Part shown: positions 1 to 23,791 of the stretch, one piece after another
Layout of the letters: each line of letters opens with the position of its first letter
Numbering within the stretch: the stretch's first letter is position 1
NCBI GenBank assembly: GCA_022818135.1
Contig: JAFMSR010000002.1
Span: 43,956,699-44,020,698, forward strand
DNA length: 64,000 nucleotides
Source of the DNA: Saxidomus purpurata
Taxonomy: Eukaryota; Mollusca; Bivalvia; Venerida; Veneridae
Direction: 5' to 3'
Notes under the pieces: model-generated
The model's input: only the letters and a program-made list of their open reading frames with translations
Database searches by the model: none
Told to the model about the DNA's origin: nothing
Program-made: the position numbers and the translations under genes

Positions 1-523
1 TTGTATGTAACATTGTCTAGTGGTTATCCAACTACTTTGTTCAAAGCATGCCTCTGGGGTCAAAATTGACCACACCCCACACCCACCAGGCAAGTGTACA
101 TGTACCCAGGTGAGCATTAGAGGGCCATGATGGGCCTCTTGTGTATATATGACTTTTGAGAAGTACATGCAAAAATTGTTTGTGAAAGAGATGATTTAGT
201 TGCAGTTTGTAAACGGCCATGAAATGTTGTAGAAAATATCTGTAATAGCCATTCCACCTCTGTGGGGAAATTTCAGAACTCCTGAGCGTAGTGCAACAGA
301 TAATGTTCTTTACTATGTGGAACAGAGAGCTGTGCTTGATAAATGAGTTATTTCATAAGATTGATTTGCTTGTCTGTTAAATCCACAATCTGAAGGATGC
401 CCCTTTGATTGGGCAGCTTACTACATTTTCATATAGATAAAGGATATACACAAAGTAAAAGTTGCAGTTAAATTTATCTTATTAAGATTTGAGATTTGCT
501 TTTGCAAAGTAATTTTCTGTTGA

Positions 524-12345
<11,822 letters not shown>

Positions 12346-14293
12346 GGAAATAGTCTAGTCCTTACATACACTGTATGAGAATGTACCAAGTCTGTGTGTA
12401 ATAGACTCCAAACTGTTGCTCCACACTATTGAAAACACTTCTCAATGGGGAAACCCTGTTTCACAGTGGCCAAACAGAGGAGTTCTTTGAATCTTTAAAT
12501 CACGCAAGAGGTTTTTGTCTCACAACATTGATCTGCAGTGGAACAGCTCAGTGTTCAGCTGCGAACATTTTCTACATTCTTTATTCAGTTGTATGTAGCC
12601 AAAGACGAGCGTTGAGTAGAAAATTTAAACACATTTGCAAGGTTACTGTGTAACTCCGTCTACCAAGAATCGACAGAATAGCCTTTATTTATTGTTATAT
12701 TTCCTCTGAACTTACAAATAGTAGAAGATAATGGACTTCAAGATGGAAGATGGTGAATTTCGCCTCTCTGGAGTAGAGCCGCAACTTGTGTTTAAGGATG
12801 GTGGTAGGAGCGAAAAACATTCCTCGAGACCCTTTGTATACTACTACATATAGAACTTTATCCTGCTACAATTCTTTCAACAAGTTTTGAGTCTGGTTAG
12901 AACTCTGTGTATTTCTTTGTAGCTCTCGTCACAGAGATGTGGAAGACAATATTAACTGTTTGAAAATTCTGACGTTAAAAGCAGTGCTTTTATACGATGT
13001 TTGCTCATTCTTGTAAAATATCAAACAGGAATAGTGCAGACACTGAGCTTAATTTATTTAGAAAAAGCACTTTTGATTGTCGTTAGTAAATGACACGGTG
13101 AATTTAGTCCGAGTGAAACTTGTACGGTTACATAAGCAGCTGAATGAAATAGACTGCTGACACTTCTCCCTTAGTATAGAATACTTAGTTCTGTCCGTAG
13201 AAGGTATCTTGTGTTGACGAAGTGTGCAGAGGTGAAGACATATCGTACGTTAGTGTATGTTGAATTTAGCACTTTTAACTCTGACAAATTCAGTGTGCAA
13301 TCAACTTGTGTTTTCTTCGCATTTTGCTTTTGCTCATACTTCCTTTATAGCATTTAATTAATTAGAAGTTAAGTAAACAGGGTTTAAGTCCTGTATTTGT
13401 CATTTGCTGTTTATATTTTTAGTCCCGATTGTTTGGGCTATAGATTTGCGCTGTTCTGTCCGTCTGGCGGTCTGTCCCCACTTTGTGTCTGGGCTGTTAC
13501 TTCTTTATGCATGGACTGATTTTCAAATAAGTTTGCACAGTTGTTGCCCATAACACAAGGGTGTGTCATGCACAGCATCTGGGGGGGGGTCCTGAAAGTC
13601 AAGGTGACACCTAGTACTCAAATTTGTAATTAAGGGTTATGTTATTTTTGTGACTTGGTTGAAACTTCTACATGCAGTGGCTAATTTTGAATTAACTTCT
13701 CACAGTTTTTGCCATTACCTAGCATGCTCATGGTCAAGGTCACATTTTAGGATCAAAAGTCAAAAGACTATTATCTCCTGAAACCCTTGAAGGATTTCTG
13801 TTATAAAGTTGAGCTAAATGTTTACTTCATGGAGACTACATGCACAATCCATGTTTTAACTAAGCCTTGTCAGGATAAGTCAACATTTAGGGTCAAAGGT
13901 CAACGGCATTATATCCCCTTTCACTTTGAAGGATTTTAATCAAACTTCGGTCAAATGTTAATCTCGCCACTATAAAAATGGTAAATGTCAGTTTTGGGGT
14001 CAAAGGTCAAGTGACTGTATCATCCAAACTCCTTGAACTTTAGTCATAATGTTCATCTCATCCCATCATGTTTGGTTGCGGACCTTACCCACTTGTTTTC
14101 TAAATAAAATATCCATAGTTTTATTTCATAAGGTAAAACTTAATCTGTATGGTCTAGTGATAACTATTCCCTCCCCCTGTTCAGGTGTTTCCAGTTTATA
14201 TTTTTTATTTGAGTGTTGTTAGTAATTTTACAGGAGCTGGGAAAACTGCATAAAGATGGTTCAATGCAAAATAGTCGTGTGTTATGAAATAAA
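12346..14293 (+). other. USP7 3' UTR region with candidate polyadenylation signals
   Basis: No gene is seen after the USP7 stop. AATAAA occurs at 14103-14108 and 14288-14293; either could end the transcript, but I saw no nearer signal. The 3' half (13420-14100) overlaps a dispersed repeat. The short ORF at 12429 resembles nothing. The 3' end is therefore uncertain. Confidence 0.35.
13420..14100 (+). repeat. Diverged copy of the 1640-2345 dispersed repeat
   Basis: It begins 'TTTAGTCCCGATTGTTTGGG' with 'CTGTCCGTCTGGCGGTCTGT', then repeated 'GGATTTT...TCAAAGGTCAA' motifs. Layout and motifs follow the intronic repeat at 1640 but the sequence is more diverged and no longer clearly tandem. Confidence 0.6.
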
Positions 14294-14509
14294 GGACTTT
14301 TGACTATTTTGTGTCAAACCCTTGATATGTAAACTGAGCAACAGTTACGATAGACTTTCTACCATATATCCTTAGGACATGAAGTACAAGACTAGATGTA
14401 CAAAATTGTGCATTGTCTTCTTGTAGGACTTTGCCTCAGACTTAGCAGTATGGAAGACACAAATGAGTAAGTTCAGTACAGATGGCAGCTTAATAATGAC
14501 AAATGCCAT

Positions 14510-14771
14510 GATTGGTTCCAGTTTTTTTTACACACATAAAGACTGGTTCCAGTTTTTGTAATTCAAGCTAGATACACATTAAGGCTGGTTCCAGTTTGTG
14601 TAATTCAAATTGGATACACATAAAGGCTGAATCCAGTTTGTGTCATTTAAATTGGATACACATAAAGACTGGTTCCAGTTTGTGTCATTCAGATTGGATA
14701 TACATAAAGGCTGGTTCCAGTTTGTGTCATTCAAATTGGATACATACACATTAAGGCTGGTTCCAGTTTAT
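14510..14771 (+). repeat. ~43-bp minisatellite, about six units
   Basis: Units share GGCTGGTTCCAGTTTGTGT, then ATTCAAATTGGATACACATA. The array runs directly into a TIR element at 14775. No coding content. Confidence 0.85.
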
Positions 14772-14774
14772 GTA

Positions 14775-14941
14775 CAGTCCAACCTTCTTGAGTGACACCT
14801 CACTGGAGCAACAACCAAGAAAGACTCACATTTTCTTTCCTGTTGCGTCAATTACATAAGGAATCGACCTCCAGAACAACGCCTCCCTGCAATTAACACA
14901 TATCTGTATCACAGGGTGTTCGCTCCAGAGAGGTTGTACTG
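14775..14941. mobile_element. 167-bp MITE with TA target duplication
   Basis: Ends CAGTCCAACCTTCTTGAG and the reverse of CTCCAGAGAGGTTGTACTG form imperfect inverted repeats, with TA at 14773-14774 and 14942-14943. It belongs with the other CAGT...ACTG elements in the window. Non-coding. Confidence 0.75.
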
Positions 14942-15774
14942 TAATTCAAATTGTATGCAGTTTGGAAAGAATCTTTGATTCTCGTAGGAATCCTCACTGA
15001 CTATTTACTGACACAATAGCAAATAGTAAGAATGCAGACCATGGCTGCCTTGATATGTAGGTGGATCATGAGATGGACTAGTCACAAAGGTAGAAACACT
15101 CGATGCCAGCAGGGTAAGACTTTTTCGGCAGTCTTTACGATAAAACATTTCATTTTTATGCAATATAATTTCCTCGTTTGTTTCAATTTAGATATACATG
15201 TTTGTGTTTTTGAAATGCCTTGTAATTAGTTAAAAAAGGTGTTTATTCTAAATGGAATTTTTTTAACGGTAATTTTAACGAGTCATTGTTAATGCATGAA
15301 TGGTAACAAAAGTGTATATATTAGGATAATTGAATGTGTATGATTTATATTGTATGATGGTTGTGTTGTAATTACATACGTGTAAGTTCTGTGTTTCTTC
15401 ACACAGTTTAACCTAGAATATAATAACATTCTGCAAACAAAAAGCCATGACAATTTGTATTGCGATTTTTAGTATTTCGGAGGCTGTAAATAATTCTGTG
15501 ATAGCACTGACACCTTTTAATTCTTAATGCCACATAGCAGCTACTAGACTTTATGTGAATTTGCAACAAATGATAAAAAAAAAATTGCGGTCAGTATTGG
15601 CACTTGACTTTTTACTATAAACTTTCTTGCATTTGTACAAAATTTAGCAGCAGTTCCAGTTTAGCAAACATTCCTCATTAGTGCATCCCATTCAGTCAGA
15701 GAGTTGGATAACTCTGTAAACATTTAATTTCACCTGGCTCAGGGTGAGCTTGAATGTCCATTTCTGACAGTTGC

Positions 15775-16650
15775 TTCAAATTACTTCTTATAAACCACTT
15801 AATGAAATATCATCAAACTTGACCAGAAGTGTCCTGGCAATTTGTTCGAATGGTCCAGGTTGCAAGAAGAACATGGCCGCCAGAGCTTAAAATAGAATTT
15901 TTTTTAAATCTCCAAAACCGTAAGGCACAGAGCTTTTATATGTGGTTTTCAGAATCTGCCATTTTTGTTCAAATCATGCCTTTTGGATGCACAGGTGGTC
16001 ATTTGCTTTGCATAGAGTTACAAATGCATATAATATAGGGATTTTTTTTTAAGTTTTGCCCGAAACTGCCAAGTCCAAGAGCTAAATTTTTGGTGTGTAG
16101 CATTGTCTAGTGGATCTATACAAAGTTTGTTCAAATTATGCCCTTGGGGGTCTACATTTACCTTGCCCTAGGGGTTGCATACATGTCAATATTGGAGACT
16201 TTAAAAACATTCTTGCCAAAAATCTTGTGGCTCATAAGTTTAGGTAGTACTGTCTGTTGGGTCTCTCTCAAGTTTGCTCAGGTCATGCCCTATGGGGTCA
16301 AAATAGACCCTACCTGAGGGAGTCATTTGTTATCCCCCAAGATTTACCATGCCCTGAATGTCCCATATAAGTCTATATAGGGAAAACTGTAAAAAAAAAA
16401 AGTAGTTTGTTGGAAATGAATTTAAATCAGTTAACAAATTTGCTGTCAATGTCACTGTTCTAAAAATAGAATCACCAAAAATACAAAAACAGTTTGTGGT
16501 CAAATACACTGATCGTCATATTTTTAAGAAATTGGTACATAGCAATGTACGAGCTTATATCTGCATGTTTGTGTAGTGTGTTGGACTTGTTGGCCTTGGC
16601 ATGAAGGGCAATGGTACTCTGGTGAGCCAGCATGGCCCTCTTGTTTTTAA
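15775..16650. repeat. Dispersed repeat, end motif 'CTGGTGAGCCAGCATGGCCC'
   Basis: It shares 'GTGTAGCATTGTCTAGTGG' and 'TTTGTTCAAATTATGCC..TGGGGGTC' with bases 1-150 and ends in the same GGCCCTCTTGT tail. The first 150 bases of the window are therefore the end of another copy. The 69-codon ORF at 15829 lies inside it and is not a gene. Confidence 0.75.
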
Positions 16651-18560
16651 AGATGAACCCTTTGAAAATCTCTATTTCTTAACGTAAGCAGTTATTGTAG
16701 AATTCATATGCTTCTGTTACAAAATTAGCAGTATGTTTGATCAACATCATTTCATCTACCTTTAACCTGCTCTCTTTGAACACAGACATCGGTGATAGTA
16801 CATGTATAAAACTAGGGAGTCAATAATTCATAAAATTCCTAATTTAAAATCTGGTTTTCTTGAATCTATGTTAAGTTTTGCATTATTGATACGAGAATAT
16901 TGTAAAATATTGTATACCTCTCACAAATACTTTATTTTGATTGGCTGATAGCGAACATGTGCCAGGTCCACAATAGCAGGTGTAGATCTGGAAACTAACT
17001 TGTTAAGACCTGCATAGAATTCAAGACGTCATTTCTTTTGTATTTTTGCATAGTTTCACATACTTTTTATGAGGTATATGGCATACAGTAATTTTAAAGT
17101 AATGTTTCAGTCATTTTATAGTTTTGTGGACCTGTGGGAAAAAAATAATTACCTAGTTTTGTGGCCCTGTGAAAATTTGTTTTGACCTCGAACTCAAAAT
17201 TCATGATATAGGTCTAATTGGTATCTGGCTGCCAGTTGGTAATTCAACTTGACTGGAACACCAGTCTATAATTGCATAATGTAACATCTTTGATAATGTT
17301 ATACAAATGTACTTACACTTTTGTTGTTTTCATGAAATAAGTGGAATCATTAGTAACTACGTGAATTTTCAGGAATGTCGCATTTAGTAATGATTATGAA
17401 AGTCTAATATAGCTGTTCTGAATTGTTTTAGAACAATTCATGTGGCAAGACTGGAGTAAAAAAAAAATCAGTTGTCAAGTGAAATGGATTTAACTGAATC
17501 CTTGCTTTTTAAATATAAGTGTTTGCATGGCAACAGTTATTTTACTTTTTAGTTGTATAGCTACCAGTTGTAAAATACTCTCTCCAGCAAACATTCCATG
17601 TTCTGTTGATTTTACAGTCATTATATGTTGGTACTATTCCAATGTATTCAGCAAAGAGTCAACTCAAATGTATTTAAGGAAAAACAAATTAATTTTATTG
17701 GATATTTAAGGTGAAAAATGGCTAAAACATATGACCTGTGATGTGTGAAAACCAACTCTTGTATCTTTACATTTTCTACTTAACTGTTTACAGGAAAATC
17801 AGTAAATCAGCTGTAGAATATGAGTAAAAATAAAATTACTAAATTGTTGCCTTGGTTCTTTCGAGATGAACACCCAAGTTGCATAGGCTGAGCTGATCTG
17901 TGGTGTAAACAAAGTTGAAACAAACAAGAGTCGTTTTTCAAACAGCTTGGGTCATGATTTTATGACACCGGACTTTCTTACAATAACAGTTGTATGAATG
18001 TATTGTCAGGTAGTGCTCTTGTTCAAATTAATTGTATTGTGTCAGAAATGGCATAAATTTTATAAAAATAAATTATGACTGATCAATGATTTTGAAGTTG
18101 TTTAATGTTTCTGACATTTAACCCTTCTGTTGACTAGTAGTTAGTCGTTGACTCAAATCACTGTGATCTCTCGTAGATTCTAGCCCCACTATGGACCATG
18201 TTTCTGTATGTGAAAAAGATGGAATTTTTCTTTGGAGGATATGGGATCGAGTTCTTGTCTTTCCCAGGAATGATGGTTGGATGAAACTGTCATTTTGTAA
18301 ATAACTGAAAAACTTGATTCAGGCGTGAAGCCACAAAGAAAACTTGTGAGATTACTTTAGCCATTCAAGCTATTGGCTATTCACTTTTTGTCTTTGTGAC
18401 GATCAACGTTAAATAGGAATTGTTAAACGTTTCTAGCTTAGTACAAGGAAGATACTTAAACTACGACCCTCGACCCACCCCACTCCACCCCCAAAAAATA
18501 CTACGGAGGCCCTTGCTACAGATGTTCTGTCATTTCAAATCCAAGGATGTAGTGGTTTTG
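16651..18560. other. Intergenic, no gene seen
   Basis: AT-rich sequence with no ORF resembling a protein and no clear repeat structure. The 60-codon ORF at 17527 is low-complexity and unsupported. Confidence 0.5.
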
Positions 18561-18579
18561 ATGTTGAGGAAAGATGGAT

Positions 18580-19365
18580 GTCCGTCGGTTGCTGATTTCA
18601 GCTATTGTGCTAATGCTTGGTGTCCGTCGTCTGTTCGTTCACATTTAACCTTGTGTATGCAATAGAGGTTGCATTTTGTTCTGGATCTTCATGAAATTTG
18701 GTCGGAAATACTGCCTTGATGAAGTCTAGTTTGAATATGGGTCATCTGGGTTCAAAAACTAGGTCATGGGGTAAAATCATAAAAAAAGACATTGTGTATG
18801 CAATAGAGGTTTCATTTTTTCATTGGATATTCATGAAACTTGGTCAAAATGACAGCCTTGATAAAATTTAGCTCGAGTTTGAATATGGGTCATCTGTGGT
18901 CAAAAATTAGGTCTTTGGGTCAAATCATAGGAAAACCTCGAGTATGCAATATAGGTTGCATTTTTCACTGGATCTTGAAACTTGGTCAGCATGATTGTCT
19001 GAAAGAAATTTAGCTCAAATTTTAATATGGGTCATCTGAGGTCAAAAACTAGGTCAGTGGGTTAAAAACCTTGTGTATGCCATACAGGTGACATTTACAA
19101 CCAAACCATCATGAAAGTTGGTCAGTATGTTTGTGTGGATTACCTGGGATTAAAAACTTGGTCACTGGGTCAATTCAAAGGAAAACCTTGTTGTTACTCT
19201 AGAGGTCACATTTTATAGCAAATCATGATGTAATTTGGTCAAAAGGTTTGTCTAGTCAAGGTCATGCAGAATGATTGTGTTTATGATATTCAGTTGAGGA
19301 TTGAAGTTTGGTCACATATGGCCATAAGTCTGTCTCAGGTGAGCGATATAGGGCTCCCTTGTTTG
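18580..19365. repeat. Dispersed repeat with five ~140-bp internal units
   Basis: Units start at about 18648, 18792, 18933, 19067 and 19183 with 'AACCTTGTGTATGCAATAGA' or a variant, followed by 'CATGAAACTTGGTC' and 'AGGTCATGGGGT'. It ends 'CAGGTGAGCGATATAGGGCT', the reverse of the start motif of other copies. Confidence 0.8.
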
Positions 19366-19837
19366 TTTTGTATAACTACTTGATGGAAGTTCAACAAATT
19401 TAACCAGAAGTGTGCTGGACTTTAGCTCTCACGAATATTTAGACTGTGCCTATATTCGACACTTTTCGGACAATGCATACCCCGGTCGATAAAACGAAAC
19501 AGGAATATGGGAAAATTACTGCTATTCTACTGCTTTTAATCAAATAATTCCTACAATAATCAGTCTATCCAACAAATAAAAACAATTCTTTCAAGTACAT
19601 TGAAAATGTAGTGTTATTATAGTAGTATGTCATTCTCATGTAAATATCAGAAGTGGTCACTCAGGATTAGGTCATTTTTGTTTGCAAAAGTCCAATCTTG
19701 TTTCAGTTACGGATTTGGTCTTTTTAACCTGATGCTGTTTTCGTATATAATGTAATTGAACAAGTAAACTTTCTATATCCCCCGAAACTTAAATTAATTA
19801 ACCTCTGCTTTGGAACAACCTGTACCAACGATATCAA

Positions 19838-20388
19838 GAGGGTCAAGATGGCTCTATATCGTTCACCTGGCTATCATTGGCTACTAGGTCAACACTGGCA
19901 TGATAGTAAGGGTCAATTTTGACCTGGGGGTCATGATTTTGATATTATTTGTAGATGCTACATGCTAGATGTTTAAGCTCTTGGCCTTGTGGTTTTAGAC
20001 GAAAAGATTTTTGAATTTTTCCTATATAAGCCTACCAGAAATCAAGTGACCCCTGGGCGTGTCAACTTTCCTACCAAAGGCTATGTAAAGTAATGTGACC
20101 CTGTGCTGGGTCAATTCTGACCTGGGGATCACAATATGGACAATCTTGTAGAGGTCCACTAGGGTAATGTTAGGTCTTTCAAATAGTACTATTTGAAAGA
20201 CATTGGGTAATGATACATGTCAAATATCTAAGCGAGAAATTCAGAGAAGATTCATAAAAAAAAATTTTACAATGTACTATCTTCATCAACATTGGCCTAG
20301 CGGTCGTTTGAAGGAAATGGTGGACGTATGGCATAAGCCAGATGGTAAGTGGTCCTTTGTGCCAGGTGAGCTAAAAAATAAATACTGA
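19838..20388 (+). repeat. Dispersed repeat copy with inverted ends
   Basis: It starts 'GATGGCTCTATATCGTTCACC' (positions 19848-19868) and ends 'GTGCCAGGTGAGCTAAAA'. The 'TTCACCTGG' and 'CCAGGTGAG' ends are inverted. Its right half is shared with 51940-52050 and lies at the left edge of the segmental duplication. Confidence 0.75.
20174..20201. repeat. Perfect 28-bp palindrome
   Basis: Each arm reads GTCTTTCAAATAGT, then its exact reverse complement with no spacer. It interrupts the dispersed repeat and is absent from the matching place in the second copy near 51870. Confidence 0.85.
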
Positions 20389-21774
20389 GGAAAAGAAACA
20401 AAAAACGGAGTGTGAAATTAAAGAAAGGCAAACTGTAGTTCTTGTCTATTTAGTTTTTTGTGTGAAATCTGTAATTGTTAATTTTATTAAATCGATTCAA
20501 AGTATGCTTATTGTGTATTTCACTTTTGTAAACAGAATGGGTCGGCATTTGTATTTATTACAGGTAGACACTTACATGTTGTCCTATTTATCAATCTTTC
20601 AAACAAATAGTTTAATCTGTTTGCAGTTACCAGACGTTAGAATGACCGTGCCGGATTTAAATGTCCTATGAAGCTCGGACTAAGAAAAGATGCTATAACT
20701 TCCTTCGACTGTTCGAGGAACATGCACTATAAATTATATTTACTTATCAAGTTCATAAAGGACCTAATTAAGGAAAAGCACGCGGGACCGTTAATATTTT
20801 TATTGAAGGTAAATAGAGTTGCAATGATATATTATCTATACTGAATAAAATTAACACTACAAAAACATGTGTACAACTATCCACCGTTAATTGGTTTACA
20901 CTAATAACAGCAAATACATTATACTGTAAGATATACTTTTCAAAGACAAAGAAGATACAAACTTTCACATATAAATGTACATTTGATTAGGATTACACAT
21001 CAATACATAAAAGAAATAAAAAAACATATAATTATAGCAACCATTGTAAACAGCCTGGATACCGATTATGATAACATATGACATACTATCTCGCCCCTAG
21101 ATTTAAACCTCTCTGAAAGTAATCTGATAGACAGCAAGAAATGATAATTGTCTAAAATATTCGAAATGTGACATTTGGAAACAATGTTATATTGCGGTAA
21201 ATATTAGCACAACTGTGACGTCAAACCGTGTAATGCAGCGCTTTGAAGGTACAAAAATCATTTGTAAAAAGACATTTTACTTGCAATGAAATGAAGAGAG
21301 GAAATTGCTACATGTTTGCATATTTTCAGATTTAAACAGTATTGAAATTCGGCTGCCATCTACCTCAAACTGAACTTGTCGCAGCTAACAAAGAGGACTT
21401 TACAATAATATTTAATTTTTCGTTATTATAGTGCTCTTCACTTTGAGACTCCTGTTAATGTATTTGTTTATGCTTTATTCCACCTTTTTTGATCGTTTGT
21501 TATCACTTAGTCCATGAAGTACTACCCAAGACATCCCGTAATTCAATGTTGAATAGTGCCATATGTAATACTAAATCAGAATTCTTGTGACAATTATTAG
21601 AACGAACAAATCAATAGCCAGACAATATGATTACTCCCTGACAATGGTATGTAATTACTATTATACTTTAATTTTTTTTTTTTTTTAAGACAGCCACATT
21701 AGAGCCTGTTCGAGTCCAAATTAATTGTGTAGCCCTGGGAGTCGAACCCCCACCCCCATTATATCAAACAAGAG

Positions 21775-22350
21775 GGTATTATGGCCTTATATCGCTCACC
21801 TGCGAACCATTGGAACGAAGTGGAACGGTTTGTGCAATATTGAAAGGACAATATAGGATGTTCCTGTGAAGTATAATATAAATTGACCCAGTGGTTTTGG
21901 GATGAGACATCGTTTAAAGATTTTTTTATTTTTAGCTCCAGCAGCCATCGTGTGCAGTGAAGCAGAACGGTTTGAGCAATTTAGGAAGAGGATTATCCAA
22001 TGATTATTGTGAAGTCTGACTGAAATTGGCCTATGCTTTTGGAGATGTATTTAAATGTAATACTTTTTTTAGTTTTGATGACCTTTTTGTTTAAAAGTTA
22101 TTCTATTTTTAGATCTGGTGGCCTTTTTGTGCAACAGTGCGGAACATTTTGGGCAACTTTGAAAGAGGACAATATAAAGATCATTCCTTATTTTTTTGGC
22201 CCAGTGGCTTTTTGGGAGATGTCGTTTAAAGAGTTTTCTGTTTTAGATCTGGCTGTCATTATGTGCAATGGAGCAGAACGATTTGAGCAATTATAGAAGA
22301 GGATCATCCAAGGATTATTCCTATGAAATTTGACCTAATTTTGCGCACTT
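21775..22350. repeat. Repeat with internal ~125-bp units, shared with 53150-54040
   Basis: The motif 'GAGCAGAACGGTTTGAGCAA', with variants, recurs in tandem followed by 'TCCAAGGATTATTCCTGTGA'. The second copy has more units. It lies in the duplicated 3' flank. ORFs at 22033 and 53690 lie in it and are not genes. Confidence 0.7.
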
Positions 22351-22389
22351 GGATAGGAGGAGATGTCTAACATAAATGATCTTGAGGTA

Positions 22390-22960
22390 AATTTAATTAT
22401 GATATGGCGCTTGTTCATTCTTCGCCTAAAAAGTGGTTAGTAAACTGTAGCCCGAACAAAACTGCGGCTGTACTTTTTACGTCGAAAGTTAACTATATCA
22501 ACCCGCACATTTTATTTAACAATTCTTCAATTATTTTTTTTAAAAGCCATAAATATTACATAAAAGTTATTAACGGGTTCAATTTCAATGCATAACCTTA
22601 AGAACTAGTGATGACTATATGATACCAGATAAACTCGGCCATTAGTCTTAGGAATAGATTATCGCTTGAAATTCGCAATATGAATACGTTGTTGGGGTTC
22701 AAAAGTGCTCTAGTAAAATGTATGCTACTTCAAGTCCAGTTCAAGAATATCTTTTTACTGGCGGTAGAAAAGTTTCACTTTTACACGCTTAACTACGAAA
22801 TCTTTATAGCAATATCTCATGTTTGCGGGTACCAAATAGAAGATATCGAGCACTTATTTTTTAACTGTTCAGTATACATACCTCAAGGAGCAAGACTGTT
22901 TTATGAGTTTCGTGTTTTTCATCCACTAAGGAGCCAAACGCTTCTTTACGGATAGCCATT
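22390..22960 (+). pseudogene. Degenerate non-LTR retrotransposon reverse transcriptase remnant
   Basis: Two open pieces look like the C-terminal half of a LINE reverse transcriptase. One is KWLVNCSPNKTAAVLF then ILFNNSSI at about 22429-22550. The other is CGYQIEDIEHLFFNCSVY then QTLLYG near 22820-22955, a typical Cys/His end motif. The intervening RT is lost. The matching part of copy B (54100-54510) is further decayed. The family assignment to a CR1/Jockey-like clade is inference. Confidence 0.55.
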
Positions 22961-23635
22961 TTTTACATTTGAAGAAAACTGTCGTATAGTTACTGCCGAA
23001 TATCAAAGCGACAAAATGTTTTACAAAATACAAAATGTACAAAGATTCAAACGTTTTCAGCCACTCCCCTACTTGTGACGAATTGTCATTGTTAAACTTA
23101 TTTCAGTTACATAATTAATATTTCCATTTAATATACTGTAAGTAGAAATTGTCTGTTACCATCTACCATCTCTAATTTTATTCTTTCAGGGGAAGGTTGT
23201 AATTGATATCGATCATTGAACTTGTGACCTAAGCCTTTTTGTCCATTATGCTATGAAATAAGGCATATGGGGTACTATTATTGATATGAAACATTACTTG
23301 GAAATACGATATGTTTAAACTAATAAATATTGGCCTTGTGGTTTGTGAGGTCAAGTCGTTTAAAGATTTAGAAGAGAACCACCGAAGGAACATTCCTGTG
23401 AAGTTTGTTCAAATTGACTTAGTGATTACAGAGGAGATGTCGTTTGAACCAAATTGTTTACTACGCATGACGGACATCAAGCGGTCACAATAGCTCACCA
23501 TGATCACTTCTTGCTCAGTCGAGCTAAAACATGCAGCAATATTAGTTCATTGAGCATATGTTCAGTAGTTCATCTTTTTGAATAAACTGTACATCCACAA
23601 GTTGTATCTATACAATCCATGCAAACGATGCCAAA

Positions 23636-23791
23636 TTAAAACCATGATGTATCTTTGTTTCCAAGAATGTCCATTTTTATCCTTTTACTTAACGTATCCT
23701 CATATATGTACGGCCTAGTAGAGTAGATTTCTCGTGCTTGATCATCGATGGGTCCCCATTTGTTAGATGGTTTTAGAAGAAATTTGACTCT
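23636..23791 (-). CDS. SLC6 paralog A exon 13: C-terminal tail and stop
   Basis: After tctgtttcag it reads [20 protein letters not shown] then [16 protein letters not shown] and ends [16 protein letters not shown] matches the post-TM12 KP..WGP motif of SLC6 proteins. 52 codons including the stop. Conserved in paralog B with five changes. Confidence 0.93.
   Translation of the reverse strand, partial: RVKFLLKPSNKWGPIDDQAREIYSTRPYIYEDTLSKRIKMDILGNKDTSWF

Noticed and set aside
21738..21748. Possible minus-strand tRNA B box (GGTTCGACTCC)
   Set aside because: No A box at the right distance and no cloverleaf; too weak to call even as a SINE.
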